Shown: piece by piece, positions 1-11,350 of the stretch
How the letters are laid out: every line of letters begins with the position of its first letter
Position numbering within the stretch: the first letter of the stretch is position 1
Assembly: GCA_021018815.1 (NCBI GenBank)
Contig: JAITYX010000033.1
Span: 1,612,001-1,676,000 of the forward strand
Reading direction: 5' to 3'
Source of the DNA: Talinum fruticosum
Taxonomy: Eukaryota > Streptophyta > Magnoliopsida > Caryophyllales > Talinaceae
DNA: 64,000 nucleotides
Translations under genes and position numbers: made by a program
The notes under the pieces: model-generated
What the model saw: the letters and a program-made list of their open reading frames with translations, nothing else
The model's database searches: none
Told to the model about the DNA's origin: nothing

Positions 1-580
1 ATAATAATAACAATAATATGAGATTGAAGTGACCAAATTATTTGGTCCTAAAACAATAAAATGATGACCTACATCGAACATTTGTCCATTAAAAAATATT
101 GTATTTAAGTCTCTTGTCTAGGCTTACAAATATCATGTAAGTAAATTTTAAAAATATAGTATGATTAAACCATGGAAGGTATTACTACTCATAAATGGTG
201 CAAAATTATCTTTTCATATATAATTTTTAAAAATATATAATGACACATATAATGCCTCTTTTTAGATAAATATTATTCAATTAAAATATATTTTATATTT
301 GTCGGCATAGTCCATGAATATTAAACCTTCATACTGCATAATTAATCGTAATCGTTAAAAAATTGGTGATTTTAACGTATGTACAACATATTAATTTAGG
401 TATAGTAAGAAATTGGATTTAAAAAAACGTACTTTAAGATGTCTTCACATTTATTATCACAAAAAAAAGGGTTAAGTCTCGCTCTCATGAAAATAATTTG
501 AAGAATCCGTTGAGAACCTGGCGACCATGAATGATCATCAAAATTCAGGAGTTTCTCTTTCCTCTGATAAATGAATTCCA
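1..580. other. AT-rich intergenic stretch upstream of the apyrase gene
   Basis: No exon, RNA gene or recognisable transposon end is visible. The sequence is strongly A+T rich with scattered short A and T runs, and it presumably holds the promoter of the apyrase gene that follows. I could not pick a convincing TATA box among the many AT-rich words. Confidence 0.5.
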
Positions 581-624
581 TTGGAGCCTATAGAATGCAA
601 ACTCAATTCTCTCAGTTGTAGAGA

Positions 625-641
625 AGAGAGAGAGAGAGAGA
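625..641 (+). repeat. GA microsatellite in the apyrase 5' leader
   Basis: A short (GA)n run lies about 25 bases before the apyrase start codon. GA/CT runs in 5' leaders are common in plants and can bind BBR/BPC GAGA factors; any role here is inference. An upstream ATG at 581 opens an overlapping frame that runs past the main start, so translation of the main frame may be affected. Confidence 0.6.
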
Positions 642-663
642 TACTGGTTTTCTCTCTCCTCCA

Positions 664-3600
664 TTGCCAATGCCAATGGCCTCCCCAGACTTCCATCCAA
701 GGCTTTCCTTTTCATCATTGTCATCGTCTTCTTCATCAACAGCATTCATCCCACTTCACAAGACTCAACTTCATCCTCGAATGCACCCCCATTCTCTCTC
801 CTCACCCCCAAATCCGCCCAAACCGAGTGCTTCCCGCCACCCCCACAAACATCTCATCCTCATAATCTCCCTCTCTCTCCTCCCTTTCACCCTCTACCTC
901 CTCTCCCTCTACCGCTCTCTCCACGTTCCCTCTCCCTCCACCTACGGCCTCGTCGTTGAGATCGCAGATTCTCACTCCCAAATCCGCGTTTTCCGATCAC
1001 TCAATGAAATTTCTGGCACGCCATTTTCAGGGGAGACCTCCGATTTCATGCGGGCTGAACCGGGCGTATCCGGGTCCGACCCGGTTTTGGTGGGTCGGGT
1101 AGTGTCGAAGTTAGTGGGTTTTGCAAAGGGAAAAATTCCCAACTCTGAGTGGAAGGCGACGAGGGTTCAGCTGTTGATCACGGCTGAAGAGGATGCCATT
1201 GAGCCTGTTTTGGAGGAATGTCGTCGGGTTTTGAGATTGTCTGGTTTTATGTTTAGAAACGATTGGGCTTCTGTTTTGAGAGGTGGGTATTATTGTTTTG
1301 TTGTTTTTTTCATTGCCCAGTTTAGAATTTGAGCTGAGTATATTGTCATTTTTGTGTTTGATGCAATGTGATTTGTTGTAGAAGTTGTTCTTGTTTATCA
1401 CTTGGAACCCTTCACTCTATTAGCAGTTCTGCAATGTGAATTTGAGCTGAGTACATTAGGATCTCCCCACACCCCGTTTAACGGGACACGTACTGGGGTT
1501 GTTCGATTATGGCTTTTGACTGATTATGTATTTGTGTTCTATATCGTCTGTGGATTTTTGTTTGGCATTTTTGGATTCATCCATTGTTGTGCTTGATGCC
1601 CTTCACTACTGTGTGCTTGTGCAATGCAACTTTTGGGAGTATCTAAGTTTTAAATCCTGGTAATGTAGGATTATGTGTGCCTAAATGAATGGTATTTCAT
1701 TTTTACTTAACTGTGAATGCATGTTATACTGTCATATGATATCTGCCTGTTTATATTCGTTTTGCGGAATTATAGTTTGTCAATTATTCACGAGGGTTTT
1801 GTCCACTTTCTGATAGCTAGAAAAAGGCAAATTTGGCAATTTTCTTATTCCAGCTTGGATTATAGTAGACTAAAGCAAAATGCCTCTTTGTAATGTCCTT
1901 TGCTTCATTGCTATGAAGCACTAAACAATCCGAGGCTTTTATTTTAGGATCTAACAGAACTAGTCTATCTGCAAATTATGCAATTTATAGGCAATAGGTC
2001 ACTACACTGGAACAACCCCCCGGCACCCTCGAGAAAGAAACCCTCCTAGGTGGCTCTTAGGGGTATGGATTTGAATTATTCACAAAGCCTCTTATTCTGG
2101 TTCTGCATTTACTAATGATAGAGAAGTTAAGAATGACTAATGACAGTGATTCTATAGTTTCTGAGTTAAGTGTGGCATAATCTTATGCAGGTCAAGATGA
2201 GGCTCTTTATAATTGGGTGGCTATAAATTATGCTCTTGGATACATGGGGAAGAAATCTCAAGAAACTGCTGGAGTAATTGTACTTGGTAGATCTGCTATG
2301 CAGGTTTCTTTTGTCTTCCTCACTCCATTTGGACCCTCTCTCTATTCACCATTCTTTTTGCCTGTCAGCCTGCTCTCTGTTGCATATAACACCATAATCT
2401 TCATGTATTGACTGGTTTGGGGAAAGTTTAGTATTCGAAAGAAAGCCTCTTAGGACTCCCAAAATGAAGGCTATTATACAAAATTTTCGGAACAAAACGT
2501 CAGAGTAGTCATCAAATAATGATGTTATGCTCCTATTATCCCCCTCAGAATGTTTTAAGATTTCTTGAGACCATCCTTAAAAGTTTAGATTGCATTGTAT
2601 GCCACTATAATGCCCATTCTTCGTTTATATCTCTGATAAGTACTACAAACATTACAGCTTGCATGATTATCGACCTTGGTGATCTTGGAAAAATGTATAT
2701 TCTAAGTCAGTGACATCTTAAGCTCTCTCCTGTTCAGTGTGTTTTCTACTTTGTGATATCTTATGTTATCAAAATTGGCGAGAAATTTGGAATGCTGTGC
2801 TGAAAGAGCTCTAATAAAGGTCCTTCTTAATATTAGTGTACGGTTTCTAGATATGTCAAAGGCAACGTTATACCCATCGCAGTGTGTATATTGAGCAATT
2901 ATTTACCTGGTAACATGTTTGGGACGGGATTCATTTCTACCTGATACTATAGGCATTACTGCAATGCGAATTTTGTCATCATGCTGCAATTTTATTTGAG
3001 GCAGTTAACTCTGTTTGCAGGTGTCTTTTGCTAGTGATGAGCCTCCATCATCAAAGTCCTCCAGAGTTATCCGGTTGGCAGGAGGTACTTACAATCTTTA
3101 TACGCAAAGCCTGCAGCAGTTTAGTCAGGTACCTTTCAAGTAGAACTTACTATGATTTATTAATTCTGTTTCTAAGTTGCAATTTATCTGTTTACTTAAA
3201 CTCTGAATTTTAAGTACTTTGGTTTTGTGTCAAGGAAAATTACATTTGAGATACCTCCGTATAAAATTGTGCTACAATATAAATTTCTACAAAATGCTTG
3301 TGGAATAGAGGGTATTAACAATTACCTTAATATTTGGTCCACCCAACTAGTTATGCAGGTGGAGGGTGGGGGATAGAGAATTTTTCTCCATCAGGTAATC
3401 GGCACCTCCCCTTATATTTTACTTTTTGCCTCGTATTCAGGATGCAGTTTGGAAATTGCTGCATAAGCAGAGTTCTCAAGAATTAAGGTCATGTAAGTTC
3501 CAGGTTGATACTATCCTTGCTATATGCTCATAGATCATCTTCCCGCATAAGACTATGTGAAGATGGCTTGCTGTTGAAAGAGGGGAATAGTCACTAGACA

Positions 3601-6232
3601 TTCTCAGCTCCGGATAATAGCCTAAATCAAATGTCTCAAAAAGATGGCCTCACAATTTTGTCATTTAGCAGGTTTTGGATCAGCTTTTGCTTTGTTGGTG
3701 GGGGGGTGTTCCAACTTCAGACGATGTGGCCTTTCCTTAAAAGTGTAAGGAAGATGCTGAAATTGAGGACTGTTTGCCAATAATTTTATATATGTGAAAA
3801 AGTTTGAATCAGCTAGTTGGCATTCTGATATGTACGTGAAAGTTTAGTGTATTTTCTGCATGTTCAAACATTTTGGGAAAGACCTTTAGCACAAAGCAAC
3901 ATTTTATCAAGTATTCCCTGAGCAGAGGCCTCTGTCCAGCTTATGAAATCATGTCCTTACCTTTAGTCCCATTTGAATGAGCACACACAACTAGTGATAA
4001 GTTCCAACAACTTTGGCAAAGCCTGTGATGTTCTGTACTATTAGAAAGAAACACCTTCGGCTTATTATTTGGACTAGGGGTTTTTTTATAAATTTTTTAA
4101 TGAGTGTCATTTGGACTAGGTTATATAACTATTCTATTCTTCTGCTTTTGTAGTAGCAGATAATGGTGAAAGAACTTTGTGTAGTGCTTGCATTCCTAAA
4201 GGATATGAATTGACGCCTCTTGCAAGTGATGAGAAACTTGTGACATCCCCCGCTGCAGGAAACTTCTCCTCATGTAAATCTGAAGTTATGGCATTACTTA
4301 ACAGTACACAAGGTAGTATGTCCTTCCATACAGCACTTGTTTATCTTCCTTATTTCTCTCTTTGATACTGTCTTCTGATTTCTAACCTCTTGATAAGTGA
4401 ACCCTTGCTGTGGGGTTTCACATTTTCAATTTGATTTTAGTCTAGGATTGTTGTTAGCTTCCTGCTTTTGCATTCTGATATGATAATGTTTTTGCTCTTT
4501 GTACCCTTACTACATCCTTTGGAAACAGCCTTTGTACTATCTTTGCTGGTTGAGTAGAAAGCAGCACATCTTGACCTTCCATTTGCTGCTAGCAGTTGAA
4601 TCTTTTGTGGGTATCAATTTTGTATAGTCATTATTATTAGATTGCCTCTTTTGAAGATTAATGGGCCAGTAGCGTTAAGTTGGTGGTCGAAAATTCTTCA
4701 GTAATTCTACAAATAATTATTTTTTAATTTCAATGAAAAAGCTACGAGGTTGTGGTAGGAAACGAGGCTTGAATGGGACTACATTTGCTGAAGTAACCGT
4801 GAGCATCATAGTTTGAGTTGTATGCGTCATCATGTACTATGCTCACGTTTCTGCATAAATGTGTACAGTTTCCTCTGTTAGTACGGATATCATGTCTAAT
4901 GTGCAGTTCTACTGCTGCTTTCCTCGTAGGAAAATGTGCAAACCCACCATGTGAGCTAGCGCCATCCATTGTCATCAAGTTAGAAAGGAAACCTCATCCT
5001 CAGCAAAGGTTCTTTCTCGCTTCAGAGGTTGGTATCTAACAAAGGCTAGCAAGTAATTTGGGTTTTCTTCATTATTTGAAATTTTTTAATGGACGGGAAC
5101 TTTAAATCCTTTTGAATAACAAGAAAAGATTTGCAATGGGAATTAGCTGTAAGAGCAATGTTATGAAAGGGCTGAAGGAAACAGACACTTATTTTCACCT
5201 TCGATTCTTTACAGTTGCATGGCTTGGTAGCCAAGGCTTCTGTACCTGAACTGGAGGCCAGCGGGCACCACTTTTGTGAGGATGACTGGGAGAACCTTAG
5301 AAAACAGCATGACATTGATGATCTGTTCCTTTCCCGTAGCTGTTTCTCCCATGCATTTATGGCTATCATGTTGCACTATAGTTTTGGAATTCCACTTGAC
5401 GACAAGAGGTATTCACACCATTAGTAAGATTCTAATAAGGGAATTCACTTCAATAATGCATCTTCATGTTTCAACCGTGTTTTTCAAACTTGTTTTTCTA
5501 CTTCTTTTCAAAAGAGTTTCATTATCCATTAGAAATGACTCTGTTGCTTGTTAAGGCCTTCAGATAAGGCTGCGTACATTTGGACTTCCTCACACCCGTT
5601 TGAGCAGATCGAACTGTTATTGCTCCACTGTCTCAACCGCTGACCAGAACTTCTCTGTCCAAATCCGTATCCATGAAAACCGTGTCTTGGCAGGGTGTGC
5701 AAGGTCCAACCTAGCAGCCTTAAGCGCAGATTGTTTATATTGCTGCCTCAGCAGTAAATCTGTTTAAATCTGATATGTACCCTTAAATTTCTTATGCCAG
5801 CTAAAATCATATGGCCTCTGTAAGTCATAACTCACAAAACATTTACAAGAACAGATTTCATTCATTTCAATCAGGATTGTTGTCATCAAGGAATGCTTCT
5901 TTCTTTCTGTTTATTATTAGCAGCAATTGACATGTAGGACCAATACCTGTCTCTTGTGCAGAGCGGGGTTTGCAGCTGGAAGCACCCCCGTAGACTGGAG
6001 ACTTGGTGTGTTCATCGCCCAAACGCTAATGGAGCCCCTTGACAGCAAAGTAGAAGAGATAGAGACTCATATCATAGAGTACGAGTCCATCTCCTACTTC
6101 GTATTGTTTGCGATTCTGTTAGTTTTGGTTCTGCTTGCTGCATACTGTGTAATGAAACTGAGGAAACCTCAGTTCAAGACTGTATATGACTTAGAGAAGG
6201 GTTGCTACATTGTTACTCGTGTTCCTAGATAG
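664..6232 (+). CDS. APY6: APY6-like apyrase (GDA1/CD39 family), probably catalytically impaired
   Basis: Exons 664-1282, 2191-2303, 3021-3128, 3441-3492, 4157-4312, 4930-5027, 5215-5408 and 5962-6232 join at GT-AG sites into 536 codons with no frame break. GDA1/CD39 apyrases hydrolyse NTPs and NDPs in Golgi or at the cell surface. The protein has a Ser/Pro-rich N-tail, a membrane segment at about residues 64-83, a lumenal domain, and a second membrane segment near 490-512. The cytosolic tail reads RKPQFKTVYDLEKG, very close to plant APY6. Apyrase region 3 is recognisable (GQDEALYNWVAINYALG, about 207-223) and keeps the acidic residue. Region 1 reads VVEIADSHSQIRVF instead of the D-x-G-S-T-G-T-R loop, region 2 reads TAEEDAIE instead of TAG-x-R, and region 4 reads VLGRSAMQ instead of LGGAS-x-Q. 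The fold is kept but both phosphate-binding loops look lost, so I infer a pseudoenzyme or an altered activity. Homology to APY6 is firm; activity is not. Confidence 0.88.
1450..1512 (+). mobile_element. SINE 3'-end fragment in apyrase intron 1
   Basis: The stretch holds CTCCCCACACCCCGTTTAAC followed by a G-rich word ACGTACTGGGGTTGTT. This closely resembles the 3' part of the TS-type tRNA-derived plant SINE family (CTCCCCAGACCCC... TACTGGGTTGTTG). Only the tail is recognisable. The call is from memory of the family and has not been searched. Confidence 0.5.
5562..5625 (+). mobile_element. Second SINE 3'-end fragment, apyrase intron 7
   Basis: AAGGCTGCGTACATTTGGAC followed by CTCACACCCG and a GAACTGTTATTG tail resembles the same SINE 3' region as the copy at 1450, here including the GCGTACA core. 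It sits in the intron between the seventh and eighth apyrase exons. It is a degenerate copy with no clear target duplication. Confidence 0.45.
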
Positions 6233-6456
6233 ATATATTTATCTTTTATTAGTCTTCTCTTGACTTTGTGATTTTTGATAAATATAGATTGTCCATTTTT
6301 AGTGCATTGTATAGTTGACCCTTTTCCCCCAACCAAACACAAAATAAAATGCAAAAAAAGCATATATTCATGATGAGATCTATGTTAGGGTTTTGGTTGC
6401 ACAATATGATGAAAAAAATTGCACTTGATTGAATTGCATTGCAAGAAATCTGAGAA

Positions 6457-7820
6457 TTAAAGCTTGGAAAATTCCATCCCTTTCCCTACAAGATTAGACC
6501 TCAGCAAGCTCCCAATAGTGTTCATGAACATCTTGGTATCTTCCCATGGATTCCCCTTCGCCAACCTCTTATACAAATAACTCTCAAATGTCATCCTCTG
6601 CACGTACTCATCCCCACACAACTCCACCATTGCCTCCCTACTCGCGTTGCTCCCATAAAACACCCTTTGCAACACATCCAACACCTTGAATGTCCCAAAA
6701 TACTCCCTGTCCCACTTCCTCAAGTACTCCCTCTTTAGGTCCGGTTCGCCTATCATCCGTGTCCCCCTCGGATGCCGCCACCACAGCTTGCCCGCACACC
6801 CGGCCTGACTTTGCCGCGAAGTAGATCCCCTCACCCGAGCACTTGGTCACGTACCCGGCTGCGTCCCCGACCAGGGCCACCCGGCCTCGGACTCGGACTG
6901 GCCTCGGGTGTTCCGGGATCGGGTGGGCCTCGACCTTGAAGACACGCCCGCCCAGGATCTTGGGCCCAACCCGGGCCCGGATCCCTGTTTGGTATTTTTT
7001 AATATCCGACTTGGCCCGGATCGTGCCCGTCCCCACCGCCACGTGGTCGCATTTGGGGAACACCCACCCGTAAAAATCAGGCGACACGTCGTCGCCGACG
7101 TACATCTCGGCAAGATCTTGGTAGTACTCCATTTTGTCGTCAGGTAATTTGATCCTCTCTTGGAACGCGATGGCGTATTCGTAATTTCCTGCTTTTATAG
7201 CCTTGGCCACCTTGCTGTGGGCCCCGTCGGCGCCGACGACGACGTCGACGGCGAGGGATCTCTTCTCGCCGGCGACGGCATAGTGGACCGTGTACGGCCC
7301 ATTCGGGTCGAACTCCGGCAAGTCCAGACGGGTCACGAGGCCAGAAATCATCTGGGCCCCGCTAGCCCGAGCCCGGGCCCGGAGGAAAGAGTCGAGGACT
7401 TCCCGGCGCGTCATGGCGATGAACTCGTCGGCGCGCAGGGTTTTTCCGAAGTCGATGGTGAGGTTGGAGGGGAGATGATTCGCATGCGCCTGACCTCACG
7501 GTCGACGACGGCGCGTGGGATGTCGAACTCGTCGAGCATGCATAGTGGGATGGCGCCGCCGCAGGGCTTGGCTCCCGAGGAGTTGCGCTCGAAGAGAAAG
7601 GTCTCGACTCCGCCACTAGCGAGGGCGTCGGCAGCGGAGGATCCCGCGGGGCCGCCGCCGATGACGGCGGCTCGTAACTTGCGGCCGGAGAGGGAGGGGT
7701 TGGTACCGCAGATGATGAGGGAGGTAGGGGATCGGGAGGTGGGGATTTGGAGCAGAGAGAGAACGGGGAGTGTGTTCGGGAGGAGAGAGAATGGAGGGTT
7801 TGAGCTTGGAGAGACGCCAT
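6457..7820 (-). CDS. CHLP: Geranylgeranyl diphosphate reductase, chloroplastic (intronless, three frame breaks)
   Basis: The enzyme reduces geranylgeranyl to phytyl chains for chlorophyll and tocopherol in plastids, with NADPH and FAD. The start at 7820 opens a Ser-rich transit-peptide-like leader (MASLQAQTLHSLSSRTHSPF). Next come the FAD-binding loop AVIGGGPAGSSAADAL, then KPCGGAIPLCMLDEF, the motif DDVSPDFYGWVFPKCDHVAV, and the second FAD motif GDAAGYVTKCSGEGIYFAAK. A family-typical C-terminus ends at the stop at 6457. Three one-base frame breaks occur: somewhere in about 7690-7790, at the G4 run 7469-7472, and at the C5 run 6763-6767. Correcting them gives about 454 residues, the normal family length. 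The whole coding region lacks introns and is far more GC-rich than its neighbours. Retrocopy, divergent paralogue and base-call error all remain possible. It is convergent with the apyrase, 224 bases apart. Confidence 0.85.
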
Positions 7821-9017
7821 TGAAGATGGGAGCTCAAGGATTGTGAGATTTCAGTGAGCTGAACAAGTGAAGTGAGTGAGGGTTGTAAACACTGCGATTT
7901 GAGTAGTAAAAAAACAAGTGCACTGTGCACATGGGATGAGATAAGACTCAAAAATTTAAAAAAAAATTTTTTGAGAAGTGGGAGAACATGGACTCAAAGA
8001 TACTTATGCTTTCTTGGGATGCAATTAAATCTTTATTAATTATATTTTTAGATAAGGAAATCAAGCAGTTGATTGGATAGTCAAGTTTAATTTTTATATT
8101 TTTTTAATTTTATGTGGCCTATTATCTCTTTTTTTTTACTTTTCATTTTAATGGAGAATAATTTAGATATAATCTTTGTGAGAAAGGCTACTCGATAATT
8201 ATTGTACTTATCTTTTTAGAAAAAAAATGTACATTGGGGTTGGGGACTTGAGAGGTTTAATAGGTTAGGGGATAAGGGAGTGTTAGCTCAAGTAACCTAC
8301 TATTGCTCCCACCCACATTCAAACCTCGGGTGGGGTGAGTGGAGGATAGAGCCAGGTGGCATCATGCCACTCGACAAGGTCATGTTCTACTTAATTTAAA
8401 TTTACCACTTTACAATTTTTTGTAATTAATTTTATAATTATCTTATAACTTTTTATTATTTATGACTTACAGTTGCTTATATCCGAATGGAACAAGGCAT
8501 AACAGTTATTTTCCATACAAGAGTCAATTTTAGGCTCTTCAAATGAGCCCCATACTCCAAATCATTTTATCATTTGACTTTTTCTTTCTTAAACTTTCAT
8601 ACTTCATAATGTAAGATTCATCACTTCGCTCACCAAATAAATTATTTATCATGAACTCACATGAAAACATACAATTTTTATTTAGGGAAAAAAAGGCAAA
8701 ACTCCAACTATTCTATGTAATTTTTTTTATTTGTGTTACCCATAATCCAGAGTGTATAAAGAAAATATTACACGATTTTTAACATAAATAAACATGAATG
8801 ATTACGTAATATGAATAAGAATATAACATATGATTCACGAATTGTTAGGGCGTATCTTTAAACATATAGGTTTATTATTCAAATCGGGAATCTAGAGACC
8901 AACCAACCTTAAATAAAATAGAGAACTTGTGACAATCAAGAGAGACTATTGTGCCAAATTTGAGTCCTAAGTTGACATGTAGAACATATGATACTTAGTG
9001 AGACATTGGTTGGATAA
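7821..9017. other. Spacer between reductase 5' end and GDSL 3' end
   Basis: AT-rich and without a gene I can support. It should include the reductase promoter just above 7820 and the GDSL 3' untranslated region near 9017. One tRNA-like segment is listed separately. Confidence 0.5.
8270..8395 (+). mobile_element. Possible tRNA-derived SINE fragment
   Basis: TTAGCTCAAGTAACC resembles a Pol III box A, and about 30 bases later CATTCAAACCTC resembles a box B (GGTTCRANNCC). The rest does not fold into a clear tRNA cloverleaf, so a degraded SINE is more likely than a tRNA gene. Weak evidence. Confidence 0.3.
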
Positions 9018-11350
9018 TCAGGAAGAAGCATCCACCAAGCCACGAATGCTCAGCGGACGACAGATGTCGGACAATGGTTGGCCGGACCATGCTGAGTCAG
9101 CTAGGAGAGAGTTGACTGTCTCTGTAGGGTTGTAAAAGTCCCACCAAAGATGAGTTGAAGTCTCATTGCAAGCCATGTCCAAGGATTGGCATCCAACAGC
9201 TGCTCCATGCCACCCTTCTCCACAACATGCCCCTCTCACATCCTCAAATCCTACCAACCACAAAGAAATTAATCATTCCGTTATTCAGAATAAAAATTAT
9301 AACAAGTCTCCCGAATCCACTTAAATCTAATTAAAGATATGGTAAAGTTTTCGACCATCTAATCCTTTCTATATTTCATATTTCCTTTACTAGGACGTTA
9401 TGACAAGAAATGGGATCCCTACTAGACTGCCTTGCCATACGGGAGGAGGGCTCCTTATAGTAGGTGGGAAATCCAAATCCTGAGAATAGGGTTAGAAGGG
9501 TTCCCCCCTGACTGCTGATCTAGTGCCCTCCTCTCCGGGTGTCTCTATGAGAGATAGGCCCCTAAATAGGTTCTTTACCCATTGAACAAACAGTACTAAT
9601 GCATGTATATGGGATATCATGGTAATGAAAATTAGTAGTAGTAGTACCATATTTGTGAGGTTTGGACATTATCTGCATAATGCCTTGAAAGACATCACAA
9701 AACACAAAATTAGCATCAGAAAACTCCAAGTTAAGCTCAATGATGCGCTCACTCAACAGCCTGTTATGCTCCAAAATGAGCTCATTGATCTCACTAACAC
9801 ATCTCCTCTCCCTACTCTTCCTCCCCCGGCAAAGTACCAGTTCACCACCACCCTTGGGGCGCACCCAAGGGGCAAAACCCCATAGTAACCACCTTTCGGG
9901 CCCCTTGGTCATAGAGGTCTCTTAGGGCGTGAGTCAGCTCATCGACTACCAACCGAGAAAAGGCTTTCCCTTCAGGGTTATCCAAGGACGAGGAAGACGA
10001 GTTGTCCGGGAAGTAGTAATTGATGTAGTCATCTTTGCCTATGGAGAGGTAGAAAATTGAGGACTTGACGACTTGATCTGCCCTTGCTTGACCTAGTTGT
10101 AGTTGAAGGAGTTGAATTGTCTCAAATGCTTGTCTCAGTTGCTGGTTTAGGGATTGGAAACTTGGGCTATTTCGGTTGGACAGGACCGTTGCTTCGGCCG
10201 ACCCAAAATTGAGCCCGTTTAGTATTCCTTCAATGGTGCCATTTTGCTCGTAGAAAGTTGGTATCTCTGGCAACCCCATCTTCTCAGCTGCATGTAAGTG
10301 TGAAATTAGGGCATCAAACTAATTAATCATGTGGTAGTTACATTTAGCATAATTCGCGCTAATCTATATCATCCCAATTTTATAGGATGTCTCCTAAGAG
10401 ACGTGATTCATGAATGACCTTTTTGAAGTTACGTAAAAACAAATAGAAACAGAAAAGAGCAAAAAGAATAGAAAAAGCATAAACGAACATAAACGAGTAA
10501 CTGAAAAGAAAAAAATGAACAAAAATGAACAAAATGAACAGAAACAAAAATAAATTATGATTTTTATATAACTTCAAACAGACTATGCATGATTTATTTT
10601 AAGTAGATAGCTATTAGGTCGGCTCAAAGAAAGCAATGTCATGAACCCGTTTAGGTCAAGTTACTTATGACGATAATAGTCCTAGTTTTGATTAACATTG
10701 TACCAAATTCATTTTTATTGGCTTCTTACTTACCAGCAATGATTATTATAGATTCGGGACTATAATTTTAATACTATTTTTTGAAATTCTCACCTGTTAT
10801 TTTTAAATATAGAGTCTTACTCGGTCTTGGGACTACGTCTTAATTTATACCATATTAATCTAGTTACTATGAACTAATAGTGATTGATGAAACCAATTTT
10901 TCTTCCATGGAGATGAGAGGAGAGAGAAAACAGACCAAGAAAGTAAGGGATGAGAGAGGAATCAGAGCCGTTGGTGCAAGGAAAGAGTGAGAGATTCTGG
11001 TGGAGAAGCGGGTAAAGCAGAGTGTTCTCTCCACAATCCACCGATGAATCTCCGATCACGAACATCGCCGTCGATTTTGAGCACACAGATGACGAAGATG
11101 AAGGCGAAGACGAAGACGAAGACGATGATGATGATGGTGGTGAAGACGATGACGATGAAGAAGGTGAAGAAGACGACGGCGAAGATGAAGCTGAAGATGA
11201 AGAGTTTTGATTACCGGGGAGTTGAGCATTATCCGATGAATCCATCAGAAATTGCTCCGATTGAGAGGCATTATCTGGATCCGGTTGAGAATATGCTCCA
11301 CCAGCGAAAAGAATTGCGGCCGCCATTAGAGCTGCTTTCAAAATCGCCAT
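9018..11350 (-). CDS. GDSL esterase/lipase-family protein with altered catalytic residues
   Basis: Exons run 11350-10936, 10287-9648 and 9250-9018 with GT-AG junctions. Two one-base deletions (near 9863 and 9799-9812) must be allowed for; the result is 429 residues. GDSL proteins are usually secreted lipid or ester hydrolases. Visible in order: a signal peptide (about 1-20), a Ser/Pro low-complexity stretch (about 50-88), and block I FVIGDSSVDCGEN with the nucleophile Ser near 102. Then come GLNFGSA, block III SIGKDDYINYY, and the C-terminal block WWDFYNPTETVN. The usual G-x-N-D is G-K-D-D and the usual D-x-x-H is D-F-Y-N, so the oxyanion Asn and the catalytic His are both replaced. I vaguely recall a plant subgroup sharing these changes but cannot confirm it. 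Family assignment is firm; enzymatic activity is doubtful. Confidence 0.85.

Noticed and set aside
7160..7846. A 228-codon plus-strand open frame opposite the reductase
   Set aside because: It is the antisense of the GC-rich CHLP coding sequence, has no domain, and exists because GC-rich codons lack stops on the opposite strand.
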